DNA from: a virus
Direction: 5' to 3' (one strand)
Length of the DNA: 30,143 nucleotides
Virus record (IMG/VR): IMGVR_UViG_3300021962_000443
Coordinates: 1-30,143 of that record
The notes below the pieces were generated by a model that did not search any database, had not been told where the DNA came from, and saw only the letters and a program-made list of their open reading frames with translations. Position 1 is the first letter of the stretch, and each line of letters begins with the position of its first letter. Positions 23,183 to 30,143 of the stretch are shown piece by piece. Position numbers and translations under genes: made by a program.

Positions 23183-24247
23183 ATGGCATATGATTTCTTT
23201 CCTAAATCGCAAACTGAGATAGTTAATACTTTAAATAAAGCTAAGTTCTCTGGTGATGCCATTTTAGAAATTACTAATCTGTATAATACATTAAAGAGTT
23301 ATAAACTAGATACTCCTATCAATCTAGATTTAAAAGAAAAGAAAAAATGTAATGTATCTAGACAATTATCAAGTAAAACTACTATAGCTTCATTAAAGCA
23401 AAAGGTAGGATTAAAAACCGTTGCTATTAAATTTGGTAATGGTTCATCTGGTAATAGAGGGTCTAATAATAAAGGTAATGCGTTTGAAGAAGATTATATG
23501 CAAGCTCTATTTAAATGGTGGGCTGGTGATACAGATATAGATGCAAAGGTATTGACTTCTATAGAAGATTTAGATAAAACCTATAACCTAAGATCTTTAC
23601 CTACGTTTACAGTAACTGCAGAAGGTGCAGCTAATACTAGAAGACCTTTAGATTTTTCAGGAGGTAATATTACTATTACTAATCCGGGTAGTGGTAAGAA
23701 TGTAGGTTCAGCAGTAACTGATCTTACTATTAATAAAGATAAGAATCCTATTTACTTAAGTTTAAAATCTGGAGGTACTACTACTTTCTTTAATGTAGGT
23801 GTTCGTACTATATTGACTCCTGAAGAAATTAAATCACAAGTCATTAAAAACAAAGATGGTTTAAAATTACTTAAACTATTTGGTATAGATACAAAGTTAT
23901 TTTGTAAAGTGTTTAATGGTCAAATGACTATAGGTAAAGTAGATAGAAGCCCTAGTATTAATCGCGGCGGTATTAAAGAATTATTAGAAACAGGTATTGG
24001 ATATGGTTATCATGTGATTCATGAATTTCCTGGTAAAGTCATATCTAAACGTATGAATGAAGCTGCTATGCGACGAGCTGCTAATGTAACTGGAACCACT
24101 ATCTACTATGGTGGTAAGACAGGTACTGGTAAAAGAATAGATATGGAAATGACTTCTGATACTTATATCTTTAAGTTAAATATAAGAGACACACAAGGGT
24201 ACGATGGATATCCAACTAGGATGATGTGTGATTTTACATATAAATAA
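23183..24247 (+). CDS. Unrecognised protein with possible PD-(D/E)XK nuclease signature
   Basis: A 354-residue protein I cannot assign. The middle part has a spacing suggestive of a restriction-type nuclease core: GNAFEEDY with Glu102, VTDLTI with Asp180, and PIYLSLKSG with Lys195 (SxK in place of the usual ExK), followed by TTFFNVG. This is a motif guess, not a family match. Alternatively it is a virion protein that merely sits among head and tail genes. The C-terminus (AANVTGTTIYYGGKTGTGKRIDMEM) is glycine- and lysine-rich. There is no Shine-Dalgarno; a GATAAATA late-like element ends 5 bases before the ATG. The stop codon is part of the next late promoter. Confidence 0.4.
   Translation: MAYDFFPKSQTEIVNTLNKAKFSGDAILEITNLYNTLKSYKLDTPINLDLKEKKKCNVSRQLSSKTTIASLKQKVGLKTVAIKFGNGSSGNRGSNNKGNAFEEDYMQALFKWWAGDTDIDAKVLTSIEDLDKTYNLRSLPTFTVTAEGAANTRRPLDFSGGNITITNPGSGKNVGSAVTDLTINKDKNPIYLSLKSGGTTTFFNVGVRTILTPEEIKSQVIKNKDGLKLLKLFGIDTKLFCKVFNGQMTIGKVDRSPSINRGGIKELLETGIGYGYHVIHEFPGKVISKRMNEAAMRRAANVTGTTIYYGGKTGTGKRIDMEMTSDTYIFKLNIRDTQGYDGYPTRMMCDFTYK
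24239..24246 (+). promoter_or_regulatory. T4-type late promoter TATAAATA
   Basis: Exact late consensus formed by the last codons of the upstream gene (TAT AAA TAA). It ends 6 bases before the gp3 ATG, so the transcript would begin about one base before the start codon. Confidence 0.82.
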
Positions 24248-24252
24248 TAGAT

Positions 24253-24747
24253 ATGGCATTAACAACTAATACAAATTTTTTACAACCTAATGGTTTTAGA
24301 GTAACTATCTCTAGAGATAACTATCCTAATTTAGAGTTCTTTGCACAAAGTATTGTACATCCAGGTATCAATAGTAACGCAACAGACGTCCCATTTAGAC
24401 ATGTCAACGTAGCCTTTCCTGGAGATAAAGCAAACTTCGCGCCAGTATCTATTAATGTGATACTAGATGAAGATATGACAGCTTACACAGAAATAGTTAA
24501 CTGGGTTAAGTTTAATGTTGAGAATAGTTATCAAGCTCCGGTAAAAAGAAATGTAACTGCTACGCCTTCTATTAGTGATATAAGAGTATCTATTCTTAGT
24601 TCACATAATAACCTTAACAAAACTATTCTATATAAGAATGCATTCCCTACAGATGTATCTACTATCAACTTAGAAGCATCTACTACTGATATTCAATACA
24701 TTACCTTTACAGTAGACTTTAAATACGATTATTGGGAATTTGTGTAG
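24253..24747 (+). CDS. gp3: Tail tube terminator/completion protein gp3
   Basis: A 164-residue homologue of T4 gp3 (176 residues), which caps the tail tube before gp15 joins. Shared features: a short N-terminal FRVTISRDNYPN strand, FAQSIVHPGI where T4 has a like segment with PGI, the acidic VILDEDMTAYTEIVNWV corresponding to T4's VDEELKSWIGMYEWM, and a C-terminal YITFTVDFKYDYWEF strand. Start ATG has no Shine-Dalgarno. The TAG stop is the beginning of the -35 box of the next promoter. Confidence 0.78.
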   Translation: MALTTNTNFLQPNGFRVTISRDNYPNLEFFAQSIVHPGINSNATDVPFRHVNVAFPGDKANFAPVSINVILDEDMTAYTEIVNWVKFNVENSYQAPVKRNVTATPSISDIRVSILSSHNNLNKTILYKNAFPTDVSTINLEASTTDIQYITFTVDFKYDYWEFV

Positions 24748-24773
24748 ACATTTATTTGATTTTATATTATAAT
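24745..24773 (+). promoter_or_regulatory. Sigma70-like promoter for uvsY-uvsW
   Basis: TAGACA at 24745-24750 (5 of 6 to consensus), a 17-base spacer, and a perfect TATAAT at 24768-24773. The TAG is the gp3 stop codon. Expected start of transcription is about 24780, giving a leader of about 14 bases with GGAG. It marks the switch from late virion genes to recombination genes. Confidence 0.78.
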
Positions 24774-24793
24774 TATATTATTTGGAGTATATT

Positions 24794-25252
24794 ATGGCTA
24801 ATGGTAATACAGACCTAAAACAAATATTAGAGACTTGGAAAGAAGATTGTCAGATCGATAGAATGCGATTGGATGAGGATTCTAGAAAAACACCTATACT
24901 ACATGCTAAGTATTTAGAACTACTATCTACTACTAAGCTCATGTTAAGAAAAGCTGAACAAGGTTATCAAGTATTATTAAAAGATAAATGGATGTACTAT
25001 AATGGTAAAATGGATCAAGATACTATTATATCTAAAGGATGGAAAGATGATCCGTTTGATGGTTTAAAAGTATTAAAAGGTGATATGGATAAGTTCTATG
25101 AAGCAGATGAAGATATACAAAAGGCTTCATTACAAATAGCTTATCTTAAAACTATTGAAGACACTCTTAAAGAGATTATAGATAATCTTAAATGGAGACA
25201 TCAAACTATTAAAAACATTATAGAATGGAAACGATTCGAGAGTGGCGGATAA
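24794..25252 (+). CDS. uvsY: Recombination mediator UvsY
   Basis: A 152-residue homologue of T4 UvsY (137 residues), which loads the UvsX recombinase onto gp32-coated single-stranded DNA. The KDKWMYYNGKM segment, corresponding to T4's ARLDYYSGRG, and the C-terminal helix WRHQTIKNIIEWKRFESG, corresponding to T4's FAIKHIQDMRAFEAG, are telling. An upstream in-frame TTG (24782) is possible, but ATG at 24794 has GGAG at 24784-24787 with 6-base spacing. It overlaps uvsW by 11 bases. UvsX is not in this window. Confidence 0.9.
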   Translation: MANGNTDLKQILETWKEDCQIDRMRLDEDSRKTPILHAKYLELLSTTKLMLRKAEQGYQVLLKDKWMYYNGKMDQDTIISKGWKDDPFDGLKVLKGDMDKFYEADEDIQKASLQIAYLKTIEDTLKEIIDNLKWRHQTIKNIIEWKRFESGG

Positions 25253-26723
25253 TATAACAGTAACATTGAAGCATCATTCAATGTTATATCTAGATTGTGA
25301 ACCTAGTATATCAGCAGAACTAGCTGATCATTTCTCTTTCTATGCACCGGGATATCAATTCCAACCATTGTATAAAAAGAGATTATGGGATGGTAAAATT
25401 AGATTATACAATCGTATGACTAATGAATTAAATACGGGGCTTTATGATAAACTTAAAGACTTCTGTATGAATCACAATTATACTATGACTCTTAATAATG
25501 GCCATTATGGTTTACCTAATGAAAAGGTTAATGTTAATCATTTAGAGTTAGTGCAGTATATAGAAAAATTATCACTGCCTTGGGAGATAAGAGATTATCA
25601 ATATGATGCAGTAGCTTATGGTATTCATCATAAAAGAGCTGTGTTACAATCACCTACTGGTTCAGGCAAATCATTAATCATTTATTGTTTATTACGTTGG
25701 TATCTAGATAATTATGAATCTAATGTATTAGTAGTAGTACCTACTACATCGCTAGTAGAACAAATGTATAATGACTTTGCATCTTATGGTATGGATGTAG
25801 AAAATGATTGTCATATCATTTATTCAGGTAAAGATAAACAAACTAAGAAACGTGTGATTATATCTACTTGGCAATCTATTTACAAATTATCTAAAGAATG
25901 GTTTGAACAATTTGGATGTGTATTTGGTGATGAGTGTCATGGCTTTAAAGCTAAATCTTTATCTGCTATTATGAATAAATGTACTGAAGCAGATTTTAGA
26001 TATTGTACCACAGGTACACTAGATGGTACGCAAGTCAATAGATTAGTATTAACAGGTTTATTTGGACCGGTGAGAAAAGTTATTACTACTAAAGATTTAC
26101 AAGAAAACAATACTCTAGCTAAATTAAATATTAATGTATTGTTATTAAATTATAATGATGAAGACAAAAAGAAATTCTGGTCTGATAAAAAAACTTATCA
26201 TGATGAATTAGATTTTATAGTCACACACGATGTGCGCAATCGTTTTATTAGTAATTTAGCTGTTAGTTGTAAAGGTAATACTCTAGTATTATTTCAATTA
26301 GTACAGAAGCATGGTAAGGTATTATTTGATCTTATAGATAATAAAGTATCAGAAAAAAGAAAGGTATTTTACGTATCAGGAGAAACAGAAACCACAGATA
26401 GAGAAGCTATTCGTGGTATTGTAGAAAAACAAAAAGATGCTATTATTGTAGCTTCTATGGGAACATTTAGTACAGGTATTAATATTAAGAATCTTCATAA
26501 CATTATATTCGCTTCACCTAGTAAATCTCAGATACGAGTATTACAATCTATTGGTAGAGGATTAAGGATGTCAGACGACGGTCGACCCACCACACTCTAT
26601 GATCTAGCAGATGATATACATATTGGTAAGCAGAAGAATTTTACACTTGGACATTCGGCTGATAGAATTAAAATATATAATAAAGAACAATTTGATCATA
26701 AGATCATTCCGGTAAACATATGA
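25242..26723 (+). CDS. uvsW: UvsW helicase (recombination/branch migration)
   Basis: A 493-residue superfamily 2 helicase closely matching T4 UvsW, which reverses forks, drives branch migration and unwinds R-loops to shift T4 from origin- to recombination-dependent replication. N-terminal DNA-binding domain: YLDCEPSISAELADHFSFYAPGYQF (about 16-40). Motor: Walker A SPTGSGKS at 137-144, DECH at 230-233, and late motifs VASMGTFSTGIN and LQSIGRGLRM. The GTG start at 25242 lies within uvsY; an ATG occurs 13 codons later but would cut into the conserved N-terminus. Transcription is from the sigma70-like promoter before uvsY. It shares 4 bases (ATGA) with the next gene. Confidence 0.96.
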   Translation: MADNITVTLKHHSMLYLDCEPSISAELADHFSFYAPGYQFQPLYKKRLWDGKIRLYNRMTNELNTGLYDKLKDFCMNHNYTMTLNNGHYGLPNEKVNVNHLELVQYIEKLSLPWEIRDYQYDAVAYGIHHKRAVLQSPTGSGKSLIIYCLLRWYLDNYESNVLVVVPTTSLVEQMYNDFASYGMDVENDCHIIYSGKDKQTKKRVIISTWQSIYKLSKEWFEQFGCVFGDECHGFKAKSLSAIMNKCTEADFRYCTTGTLDGTQVNRLVLTGLFGPVRKVITTKDLQENNTLAKLNINVLLLNYNDEDKKKFWSDKKTYHDELDFIVTHDVRNRFISNLAVSCKGNTLVLFQLVQKHGKVLFDLIDNKVSEKRKVFYVSGETETTDREAIRGIVEKQKDAIIVASMGTFSTGINIKNLHNIIFASPSKSQIRVLQSIGRGLRMSDDGRPTTLYDLADDIHIGKQKNFTLGHSADRIKIYNKEQFDHKIIPVNI

Positions 26724-27094
26724 ACACATCTATTAGACATTTTAAATTAACATCAGGCGATGAAATTATCACTGAAGTTATAGATAGACCGCGAGGTGGT
26801 ATTATGTGTCGTAAGCCTATGATGATTACGCAAAGACCTTTTAGACAAATATATATGTTACAACCTTATATGGCATCGATAGCTAATGCTGCAGAATTAG
26901 TATTGATACAATCTCATGCTGTGGTAGCTAGTTGTAAACCTTCAGAAGATTTAATAGCGGAGTATCATAATTTCGTACAGTATTATGAAAATTTAAAACA
27001 TATGCCTGTGCCAGACGCTAAAGATATAGTAAACGATATGTTAAAAAGATTACAGGAAGATGATTCAGTCCCACCACTGACTAGGTTTCATTAA
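26720..27094 (+). CDS. Small protein, possibly Sm-like fold
   Basis: A 124-residue protein with no certain family. IRHFKLTSGDEIITEVIDRPRGGIMCRKPMMI resembles the first strands of Sm/LSm-like barrels (a L-x-SGDEIIxEV strand pair), and proteins of this kind occur next to gp55 in marine T4-like phages. The C-terminal half is a predicted helix (AEYHNFVQYYENLKHM) and a charged tail. It is coupled to uvsW by ATGA. A leftward consensus promoter 36 bases beyond its stop would produce antisense RNA against it. Confidence 0.45.
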   Translation: MNTSIRHFKLTSGDEIITEVIDRPRGGIMCRKPMMITQRPFRQIYMLQPYMASIANAAELVLIQSHAVVASCKPSEDLIAEYHNFVQYYENLKHMPVPDAKDIVNDMLKRLQEDDSVPPLTRFH

Positions 27095-27095
27095 A

Positions 27096-27107
27096 GAATA
27101 TATATTC
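27096..27107. repeat. Perfect 12-base palindrome
   Basis: GAATATATATTC, immediately after the stop at 27092-27094. It is near the predicted start (about 27123) of a leftward transcript and could be a protein site, but AT-rich palindromes also arise by chance. Confidence 0.3.
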
Positions 27108-27129
27108 TCCCTCCCCGCATCTTAAAGAT

Positions 27130-27157
27130 ATTATAACGGATTTTAAAAAAATGTCAA
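27130..27157 (-). promoter_or_regulatory. Leftward perfect-consensus sigma70 promoter
   Basis: On the minus strand: TTGACA at 27157-27152, a 16-base spacer, TATAAT at 27135-27130. Both boxes are perfect. Transcription from about 27123 would run antisense to the 124-residue gene and uvsW; no minus-strand gene of useful length follows. Its GCTTGACA is an inverted copy of the one in the rightward gp55 promoter. Confidence 0.65.
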
Positions 27158-27182
27158 GCCGTAAACAAAAATAAATTTTAGC

Positions 27183-27211
27183 TTGACATTACAAACAAAA
27201 TAAACTATAAT
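27183..27211 (+). promoter_or_regulatory. Perfect-consensus sigma70 promoter for gp55
   Basis: TTGACA at 27183-27188, 17-base spacer, TATAAT at 27206-27211: an exact consensus bacterial promoter. Predicted start about 27218, just before AGGAA at 27219-27223 and the gp55 ATG at 27232. Host polymerase should thus make the late sigma factor before late transcription begins. Confidence 0.9.
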
Positions 27212-27231
27212 AACTAATAGGAATTTATATT

Positions 27232-27828
27232 ATGGCCCGAAAACAAAACGAACATTATGTGAACAATAAAGATTTTTCTTTAGCAGTAGTTGAGTATTGC
27301 CAAGCTGTACAAGATGCTAAAGATAAGAAGCTTCCTAAACCTATTGTGACTGATTATATTGCTCAATGCTTTCTTAAGATATCAGAAGGTGTATCACATA
27401 AGTCTAACTTCGTAAGATATACTTATAGAGAAGAAATGGTCATGGATGGCGTCGAAAATTGTTTACGAGCTATAGAAAATTATAATATTGATACAGCTAC
27501 ACGTACAGGTAATCCTAATGCCTTTGCTTACTTTACACAAATCATTTGGTATGCCTTTCTAAGAAGAATTGCCAAAGAGAAAAGACAGCAAGATGTTAGA
27601 TTAAGATTTATTGCACAATCTGGATTCGAAGAATTTTTAACTACTGGTGAACATGACGAATCAGGTGACCAAGTAAGAGCTTTAGTAGATGATCTATACG
27701 ATAAAATAAATAAAGTAAGAACTATGGATGAAGCTATTAAGGAATTTGGTAAACAAGAAAAGACCGAAAAGGTTATTAAAAGCTCTGACTCAGATCTATC
27801 TATATTTTTTGAACAGGACGAACTTTAA
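27232..27828 (+). CDS. gp55: Late-transcription sigma factor gp55
   Basis: A 198-residue homologue of T4 gp55 (185 residues), the sigma-family subunit that directs host RNA polymerase to TATAAATA. Conserved: the HYVNNKDFSLAVVEY opening, ISEGVSHKSNFVRYTYREEMVMDGVENCLRAIENYN (sigma region 2-like, core-binding and -10 recognition), and the C-terminal SDLSIFFEQDEL. The last resembles T4's terminal hydrophobic/acidic motif that binds the sliding clamp gp45, so replication-coupled activation is probably retained. The many TATAAATA sites in this window are its expected targets. The stop is directly followed by the gp47 start. Confidence 0.94.
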   Translation: MARKQNEHYVNNKDFSLAVVEYCQAVQDAKDKKLPKPIVTDYIAQCFLKISEGVSHKSNFVRYTYREEMVMDGVENCLRAIENYNIDTATRTGNPNAFAYFTQIIWYAFLRRIAKEKRQQDVRLRFIAQSGFEEFLTTGEHDESGDQVRALVDDLYDKINKVRTMDEAIKEFGKQEKTEKVIKSSDSDLSIFFEQDEL

Positions 27829-28893
27829 TTGAAATTTGCTATTCTAAACGATACACATGCGTGTATACGTAACGCTTCAGATATCTTTATGAATTATCAA
27901 GAACGCTTCTATACAGAAGTCTTCTTTCCTTATCTATTAGAAAACGATATTAAACATATTGTACATTTAGGTGATTACTTTGATAATAGAAAGTTTGTTA
28001 ATATCAAAGCACTCAATCATCATAGATATGTCTTTCTTAAGAAGCTGCGCGACTATGGTATTACGATGGATTTGATTCCTGGTAATCATGATGTCTATTA
28101 TAAGAATACTAATGAAGTTAATTCCATTAAAGAATTACTAGGCCATTACATGAATGAGATTAATATCATTATGGAACCACGAGTCATGGATTACGATGGT
28201 ATGAAAATGGCTTTGATACCTTGGATTAATGAAACTAACGAACCTGAGGTATTAGAATTTATTAAGAATTGTAAAGCTGATATAGTAGGAGCTCATTTGG
28301 AGTTACAAGGCTTCGAAGTGTATAAAGGTATTAATTGCCCACATGGTATGGATGGTAATATCTTCTCTAAATTTGAAAGAGTATTATCAGGTCACTTCCA
28401 TACTAAGTCAGAGCAAGGTAATATTACTTACCTAGGTTCACAAATGGAATTCTTTTGGAATGATGCCGGTGATGCTAAATACTTTCATATCTTTGATACC
28501 AATACTCGTGAACTAACTCCAGTGCGTAATCCTATTACTTTATTTGAAAAATTATATTATGATGATACTTCTGATACTGATTATGAGACTTGCGATTTAG
28601 ATTTTCTAAATGAAAAGTTTGTAAAAGTCATAGTGGTTAATAAATCTGATCCTTATATGTTCGAAAGATTTATTGATCGTATTAATAATAGAAAGATATT
28701 AGAATTAAAGATTGCAGAAAACTTTTCTGAGTTTATGGGAGAGAACGTGCAAGATGAATCTATTGACTTAGAGGATACTGAGACACTGCTAGATACTTAC
28801 ATTGATGCAGTAGAAACTGAATTAGATAAAACTAGAATTAAAACAGAAGTGCGAGATCTGATGCATGAAGCTCAAGCACTATCTTTTGTTTGA
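27829..28893 (+). CDS. gp47: Recombination endonuclease subunit gp47 (Mre11-like)
   Basis: A 354-residue homologue of T4 gp47 (339 residues), the nuclease half of the gp46-gp47 complex that resects DNA ends for recombination-dependent replication. Calcineurin-like phosphoesterase motifs in order: NDTH (Asp8, His10), HLGDYFDNR, PGNHDVYY, GAHLEL and GHFHTKSEQG, all metal-binding residues present. The start is TTG, set right against the gp55 stop, with AGGA at 27815-27818 upstream; the motif-I distance from the terminus supports it. The stop TGA forms part of the -35 box for gp46. Confidence 0.96.
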   Translation: MKFAILNDTHACIRNASDIFMNYQERFYTEVFFPYLLENDIKHIVHLGDYFDNRKFVNIKALNHHRYVFLKKLRDYGITMDLIPGNHDVYYKNTNEVNSIKELLGHYMNEINIIMEPRVMDYDGMKMALIPWINETNEPEVLEFIKNCKADIVGAHLELQGFEVYKGINCPHGMDGNIFSKFERVLSGHFHTKSEQGNITYLGSQMEFFWNDAGDAKYFHIFDTNTRELTPVRNPITLFEKLYYDDTSDTDYETCDLDFLNEKFVKVIVVNKSDPYMFERFIDRINNRKILELKIAENFSEFMGENVQDESIDLEDTETLLDTYIDAVETELDKTRIKTEVRDLMHEAQALSFV

Positions 28894-28918
28894 CATTTAT
28901 TAAAAAATAAGCTATAAT
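28890..28918 (+). promoter_or_regulatory. Perfect-consensus sigma70 promoter for gp46
   Basis: TTGACA at 28890-28895 (sharing the gp47 TGA stop at 28891-28893), 17-base spacer, TATAAT at 28913-28918. The predicted transcription start, about 28925, falls on or next to the GTG start of gp46. Confidence 0.88.
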
Positions 28919-28925
28919 ATAAACT

Positions 28926-30143
28926 GTGATAAGATTTGAATATGTCAAGTGGGTAAACTTTTTGTCTACGGGTAATAACGCTATTACCATAGACCTTATG
29001 AAAAGTAAAACCACATTAGTAGTTGGACAGAACGGTGCGGGTAAGTCTACTATATTAGATGCTATCTCTTTCGCACTCTTTGGTAAAGCTCATAGATCTA
29101 TTTCTAAAAATCAATTAGTTAATTCTATTAATAATAAAGGTTGTGAAGTAGAAGTAGTCTTTAGTGCTAATAATAAAAAGTTTAAAATCATACGGAGTAT
29201 TAAACCTAATAAGTTTGAGATCTGGTCTGACGGTCAAATGTTGAATCAAGAATCACATGCTCGCGACTATCAACAAATACTAGAACAAAATATTCTTAAG
29301 CTAAATCATAAATCATTTCATCAAGTAGTAGTATTAGGTTCTTCTTCCTTTATACCTTTCATGCAATTGACAGGTCCTAATAGAAGAGATGTGATAGAAG
29401 ATCTATTAGATATTGGTATGTTCTCTAAGATGAATATGTTATTAAAAGAAAAAGTATCTTTATTAAAAGATAAAGTATTAGAAAATAATAATAACATTAC
29501 TTTAGTATCTCATGATATTGCTAACTCTAAGAAGTATATTAAGTCTATTACAGAGATCAATTTAGCTAATCGTGATGCTAAGTTAAAGTCTATTGAAGAG
29601 AAACGTAATGAGATTGATACTATTACTAAAGAGAATGCATCATTAACAGCATCTATCGATGAGCGTTTAGAGCCTACTCAAGAGGCTTTACAAATTATTA
29701 ATAAAAGAAAAGCTTCTTTTGATTCTTATAAATTACAATTCGAACAAGAGATACGTAAGGTAGTAAAAGAAGCTAAGTTTTATGAAGATAATGAAAATTG
29801 TCCTACCTGTGAACAAACGATTACACCTCAGCTAAAAGATAAACATATTGGTAAAGCTAAAGAGCGAGCAAAAGAATTACAAGAAGGTATTGATTCTGCT
29901 AAAGCTAATATAGATCAAATAGAAACAGAGGCATTAGCTCTAACACAAACACAAGCAGATATACAAGAACAACAAAGGAGAGTACATAGTAATATTCAAT
30001 TAGTATCTTCTTATACAAGAATTATAGAACAGATACAAGATGAACTTAATTCGTTAACAGAAGGTACAGAAGATCTAGCTGCTGCTAATAAAGAATTATT
30101 AGAACATCAAGATAGACAATTAACTCTACAAGATATTAAATTT
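28926..30143 (+). CDS. gp46: Recombination endonuclease subunit gp46 (Rad50-like), 3' end outside window
   Basis: The first 406 codons of a homologue of T4 gp46 (560 residues), the SMC/Rad50-like ATPase that partners gp47. Walker A GQNGAGKST at residues 34-42; a long coiled-coil arm follows, with the zinc-hook CPTC at Cys292-Cys295; the C-terminal signature and Walker B parts lie beyond the window. An in-frame TAA at 28920-28922 restricts the start: GTG at 28926 keeps the family N-terminus (VIRFEYVKWVNFLSTG), while the next ATG (28998) would remove it. There is no Shine-Dalgarno. It has its own promoter, separating it from gp47. Confidence 0.95.
   Translation, partial: MIRFEYVKWVNFLSTGNNAITIDLMKSKTTLVVGQNGAGKSTILDAISFALFGKAHRSISKNQLVNSINNKGCEVEVVFSANNKKFKIIRSIKPNKFEIWSDGQMLNQESHARDYQQILEQNILKLNHKSFHQVVVLGSSSFIPFMQLTGPNRRDVIEDLLDIGMFSKMNMLLKEKVSLLKDKVLENNNNITLVSHDIANSKKYIKSITEINLANRDAKLKSIEEKRNEIDTITKENASLTASIDERLEPTQEALQIINKRKASFDSYKLQFEQEIRKVVKEAKFYEDNENCPTCEQTITPQLKDKHIGKAKERAKELQEGIDSAKANIDQIETEALALTQTQADIQEQQRRVHSNIQLVSSYTRIIEQIQDELNSLTEGTEDLAAANKELLEHQDRQLTLQDIKF

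Noticed and set aside
24782-24793. TTG at 24782 as the uvsY start
   Set aside because: ATG at 24794 has GGAG with proper spacing, whereas the TTG overlaps that very ribosome-binding sequence.
1-30143. tRNA genes, integrase, transposase or attachment sites
   Set aside because: No cloverleaf-like or CCA-ended segment, no recombinase motif and no terminal inverted repeats were noticed; nearly all bases are in recognised genes.

Overview
The window is a piece of the genome of a T4-like (Tevenvirinae-type) tailed phage. It is AT-rich, every coding region reads rightward, and genes are packed end to end with frequent 1-22 base overlaps. From about 10.5 kb onward the order is that of a T4-like structural block: neck (gp13, gp14), sheath terminator (gp15), terminase (gp16, gp17), sheath and tube (gp18, gp19), portal (gp20), prohead core (gp67, gp68-position gene), prohead protease (gp21), scaffold (gp22), major capsid protein (gp23). 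It then runs directly into gp3, UvsY, UvsW, gp55, gp47 and gp46. The short versions of several proteins, the gp23-gp3-UvsY-UvsW-gp55-gp47-gp46 order and the base composition resemble marine exo-T-even phages (cyanophage or pelagiphage type). The host cannot be read from the sequence.

Layout. (1) 1-1944: a cut gene end, then a putative glycosyltransferase, a putative Fe(II)/2-oxoglutarate or Asp/Asn-hydroxylase-like oxygenase, and a CxxCxxCC (YkgJ-type) metal-binding protein. (2) 1945-3060: a DUF932-type gene with its own sigma70-like promoter and a strong UUCG terminator, a self-contained unit. (3) 3060-8863: a small virion-type protein and an 1800-residue repetitive tail-fibre-like protein. 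(4) 8879-10461: a PP-loop ATPase (asparagine-synthetase-like) overlapping a cupin gene. (5) 10494-23106: the T4-like neck, terminase, tail, portal and head block, with a class I methyltransferase inserted between the prohead-core genes. (6) 23183-24747: an unrecognised protein with a possible PD-(D/E)XK signature, and the tail terminator gp3. (7) 24794-30143: recombination and repair genes (UvsY, UvsW, gp47, gp46) and the late sigma factor gp55; gp46 is cut by the window edge.

Regulation is unusually legible. Exact copies of the T4 late promoter TATAAATA lie before the 118-aa virion gene, gp13, gp18, the gp68-position gene and gp3, with near matches before other late genes. Bacterial-type TTGACA/TATAAT promoters lie before the DUF932 gene, uvsY, gp55 and gp46. 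This fits early or middle expression by host sigma, and late expression through the gp55 made by this same phage. Many promoters share bases with the upstream stop codon, and several put the predicted transcription start almost on the start codon of a gene that lacks a Shine-Dalgarno, suggesting leaderless mRNAs. A second perfect sigma70 promoter points leftward, against all genes, just upstream of gp55. Three hairpin terminators were found. No tRNA, CRISPR array, insertion sequence or integrase was seen.
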